Below, piece after piece: positions 4,368 to 5,530 of a stretch of 5,530 bases of DNA. The stretch is taken from the NCBI GenBank assembly GCA_025451145.1, contig JANWKX010000156.1, positions 1-5,530 on the forward strand, read 5' to 3'. Made by a program: the position numbers and the translations under genes. The stretch's first letter is position 1. Each line of letters starts with the position of its first letter. The stretch comes from Vampirovibrionales bacterium. Lineage in GTDB: Bacteria > Cyanobacteriota > Vampirovibrionia > Vampirovibrionales > JAGQHJ01. The notes under the pieces were generated by a model, which worked only from the letters and a program-made list of their open reading frames with translations, had not been told where the DNA came from and did no database searches.

Positions 4368-5530
4368 ATGGAAGATGGAAAGCTGATGGATACCACTGTG
4401 AAGCATTCTCAAGGCCAGCCCCCAGGTGATGATTCATTTGAAGCGATTTTTGCCTTAAATATGGGTGATTTTATTGCAGAACATTTTATTTCCGATGATT
4501 TACTCACTAAAATCAGTCAATCCGTTAGCCAAGACCCGGATAAGCTGAAAAGCCAGCTTGAAGAATTGATCCAGATCTACTCTTTGGATAAGACCCTCAG
4601 TTTATTGGGATTTAGCTCCAATCAAGGCTTTGTCCTCTATGACTCCATTGCGGTCAGCCTGGCAGAGATGCTTCAGATGGATGCTTGCCACATTTTTCAG
4701 ACCATCTCCAAAGAAGATAATAAAGCGCAGTTTTTGAGCCTGACAGGAACATCTACCCCCGGTGTGCCTCCTGAACGATGGAATATCGGTTATGATTTAT
4801 CCGATGAGAGCCAATTGGTGGTCCAAGGCTATCATGAGGGATACCCCATGGCCGTCATGGCCGAGGATGGAACACTGCCTCAGTGGAAACCATTGCCTCA
4901 GCTTAACCAGGAAAAAGCTTGCTCAGTGATCACCGTTCCACTTGAAGAAGGGCAAAGCCTAAGCCCTATTGGGATGATGGTTTTTGAGTCCTATCAGCCT
5001 GTTGATTATGCCCAGGAAACCATTGACTTGGCAGAAGCTACGGCAAAAGTCTTTGCTTCTTCGCTGCACCTGCAAAAACTCCTGGATAAAGCCCAATCAC
5101 TGGTCAAACAAGACAATGCCGATATCGGTGACTTGCGAAACCTGAGAGCCCAATTGACTGAAGCCATTGGCGATTTGGGGCGTTATCAGCAATTCTTTGT
5201 CGAATCATTGGCCTATGCCGTGGATGCCAGGAATGACTTTACCCTGGGACACTCTCAAGGAGTTGCCCAGATTGCAAAATCCATCGCAGAAGGCATGGCT
5301 CTCAATGAGAAAACTATTGATCTGGTTTATTACGCGGGTTTATTGGGAGCCTTGGGGAAAATCCATGTCCCTCAAGAGATTTTGACGAAAGAAGAAGCGT
5401 TAACCCAGGCAGAAAGAGAGTCCTTGAAAAATTCCCCCAATATGGGCGTAGGGATCCTGATGAAAATGAATTTCCTAGCGGAAGTGATTCCCTATATCGA
5501 CTATCAAAAAGAACGATGGGATGGTAAAGA
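4368..5530 (+). CDS. GAF domain plus degenerate HD-GYP-like regulatory protein, C-terminus cut by window edge
   Basis: The frame stays open to the right edge (387 codons). A helical N-terminal part (about 24-75) precedes a GAF-type sensory domain (about 77-240; VITVPL at 187-192 and IGMMVFES at 201-208 are typical GAF strands). A helical linker (about 235-275) follows, then an HD-GYP-type domain from about 276. The domain is recognised by SLAYAVDARNDFTLGHS (280-296), KIHVPQEIL (331-339) and ERWDG (382-386). Active HD-GYP proteins hydrolyse cyclic di-GMP with metals bound by conserved His and Asp. Here H295 is kept, but the HD pair is G327-A328, the HP histidine is S356 and the HH pair is Q380-K381. 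This predicts loss of phosphodiesterase activity, so a signalling or binding role is inferred. The start is uncertain. ATG 4368 has almost no Shine-Dalgarno sequence, GTG 4365 is adjacent, and ATG 4386 (residue 7) has GGAAAG 3 nt upstream. An in-frame TGA at 4314 limits the 5' end. No clear promoter is visible in the gap after the terminator. Confidence 0.85.
   Translation, partial: MEDGKLMDTTVKHSQGQPPGDDSFEAIFALNMGDFIAEHFISDDLLTKISQSVSQDPDKLKSQLEELIQIYSLDKTLSLLGFSSNQGFVLYDSIAVSLAEMLQMDACHIFQTISKEDNKAQFLSLTGTSTPGVPPERWNIGYDLSDESQLVVQGYHEGYPMAVMAEDGTLPQWKPLPQLNQEKACSVITVPLEEGQSLSPIGMMVFESYQPVDYAQETIDLAEATAKVFASSLHLQKLLDKAQSLVKQDNADIGDLRNLRAQLTEAIGDLGRYQQFFVESLAYAVDARNDFTLGHSQGVAQIAKSIAEGMALNEKTIDLVYYAGLLGALGKIHVPQEILTKEEALTQAERESLKNSPNMGVGILMKMNFLAEVIPYIDYQKERWDGK

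Overview
This is a roughly 47% GC bacterial chromosomal window with ordinary housekeeping and regulatory genes. There is no phage, plasmid, CRISPR or RNA-gene signature. The group 1/2 sigma-70 factor, the YkuD L,D-transpeptidase behind a signal peptide and the HD-GYP-type regulator suggest a free-living bacterium, probably with a diderm envelope. I cannot fix the phylum from these proteins and do not name one.

Left half (minus strand, read from high to low coordinates). A HAD-superfamily hydrolase of the type II haloacid dehalogenase-like group (2498-1800) is followed by a secreted L,D-transpeptidase (1674-922) and then by the N-terminal 225 residues of an amidohydrolase with an HTHLE metal motif (676 to the window edge). 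Between the last two genes lies a 206-bp ORF-free element (716-921). It has perfect 16-bp terminal inverted repeats, flanking TTA copies that look like a target-site duplication, and three internal hairpins. It looks like a MITE-type non-autonomous element inserted directly behind the transpeptidase stop codon. Removing it would leave those two genes only 36 nt apart.

Middle (2499-3076). A 578-bp divergent spacer carries no convincing gene. It holds several short inverted repeats, two of them interleaved, and must contain the control regions of both the HAD gene and the sigma factor.

Right half (plus strand). A 359-residue RpoD/RpoS-like sigma factor (3077-4156) has an acidic N-terminus and ends at a textbook intrinsic terminator (4194-4228). 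Next is a GAF plus HD-GYP-like protein (4368 to the window edge). Its HD-GYP domain has lost nearly all metal-binding residues (HD to GA, HP to SP, HH to QK), so it is probably a non-catalytic sensor or binding module. The strongest points for follow-up are the inserted element and the degenerate HD-GYP domain. The isoleucine at the sigma factor's -10 recognition position comes next.
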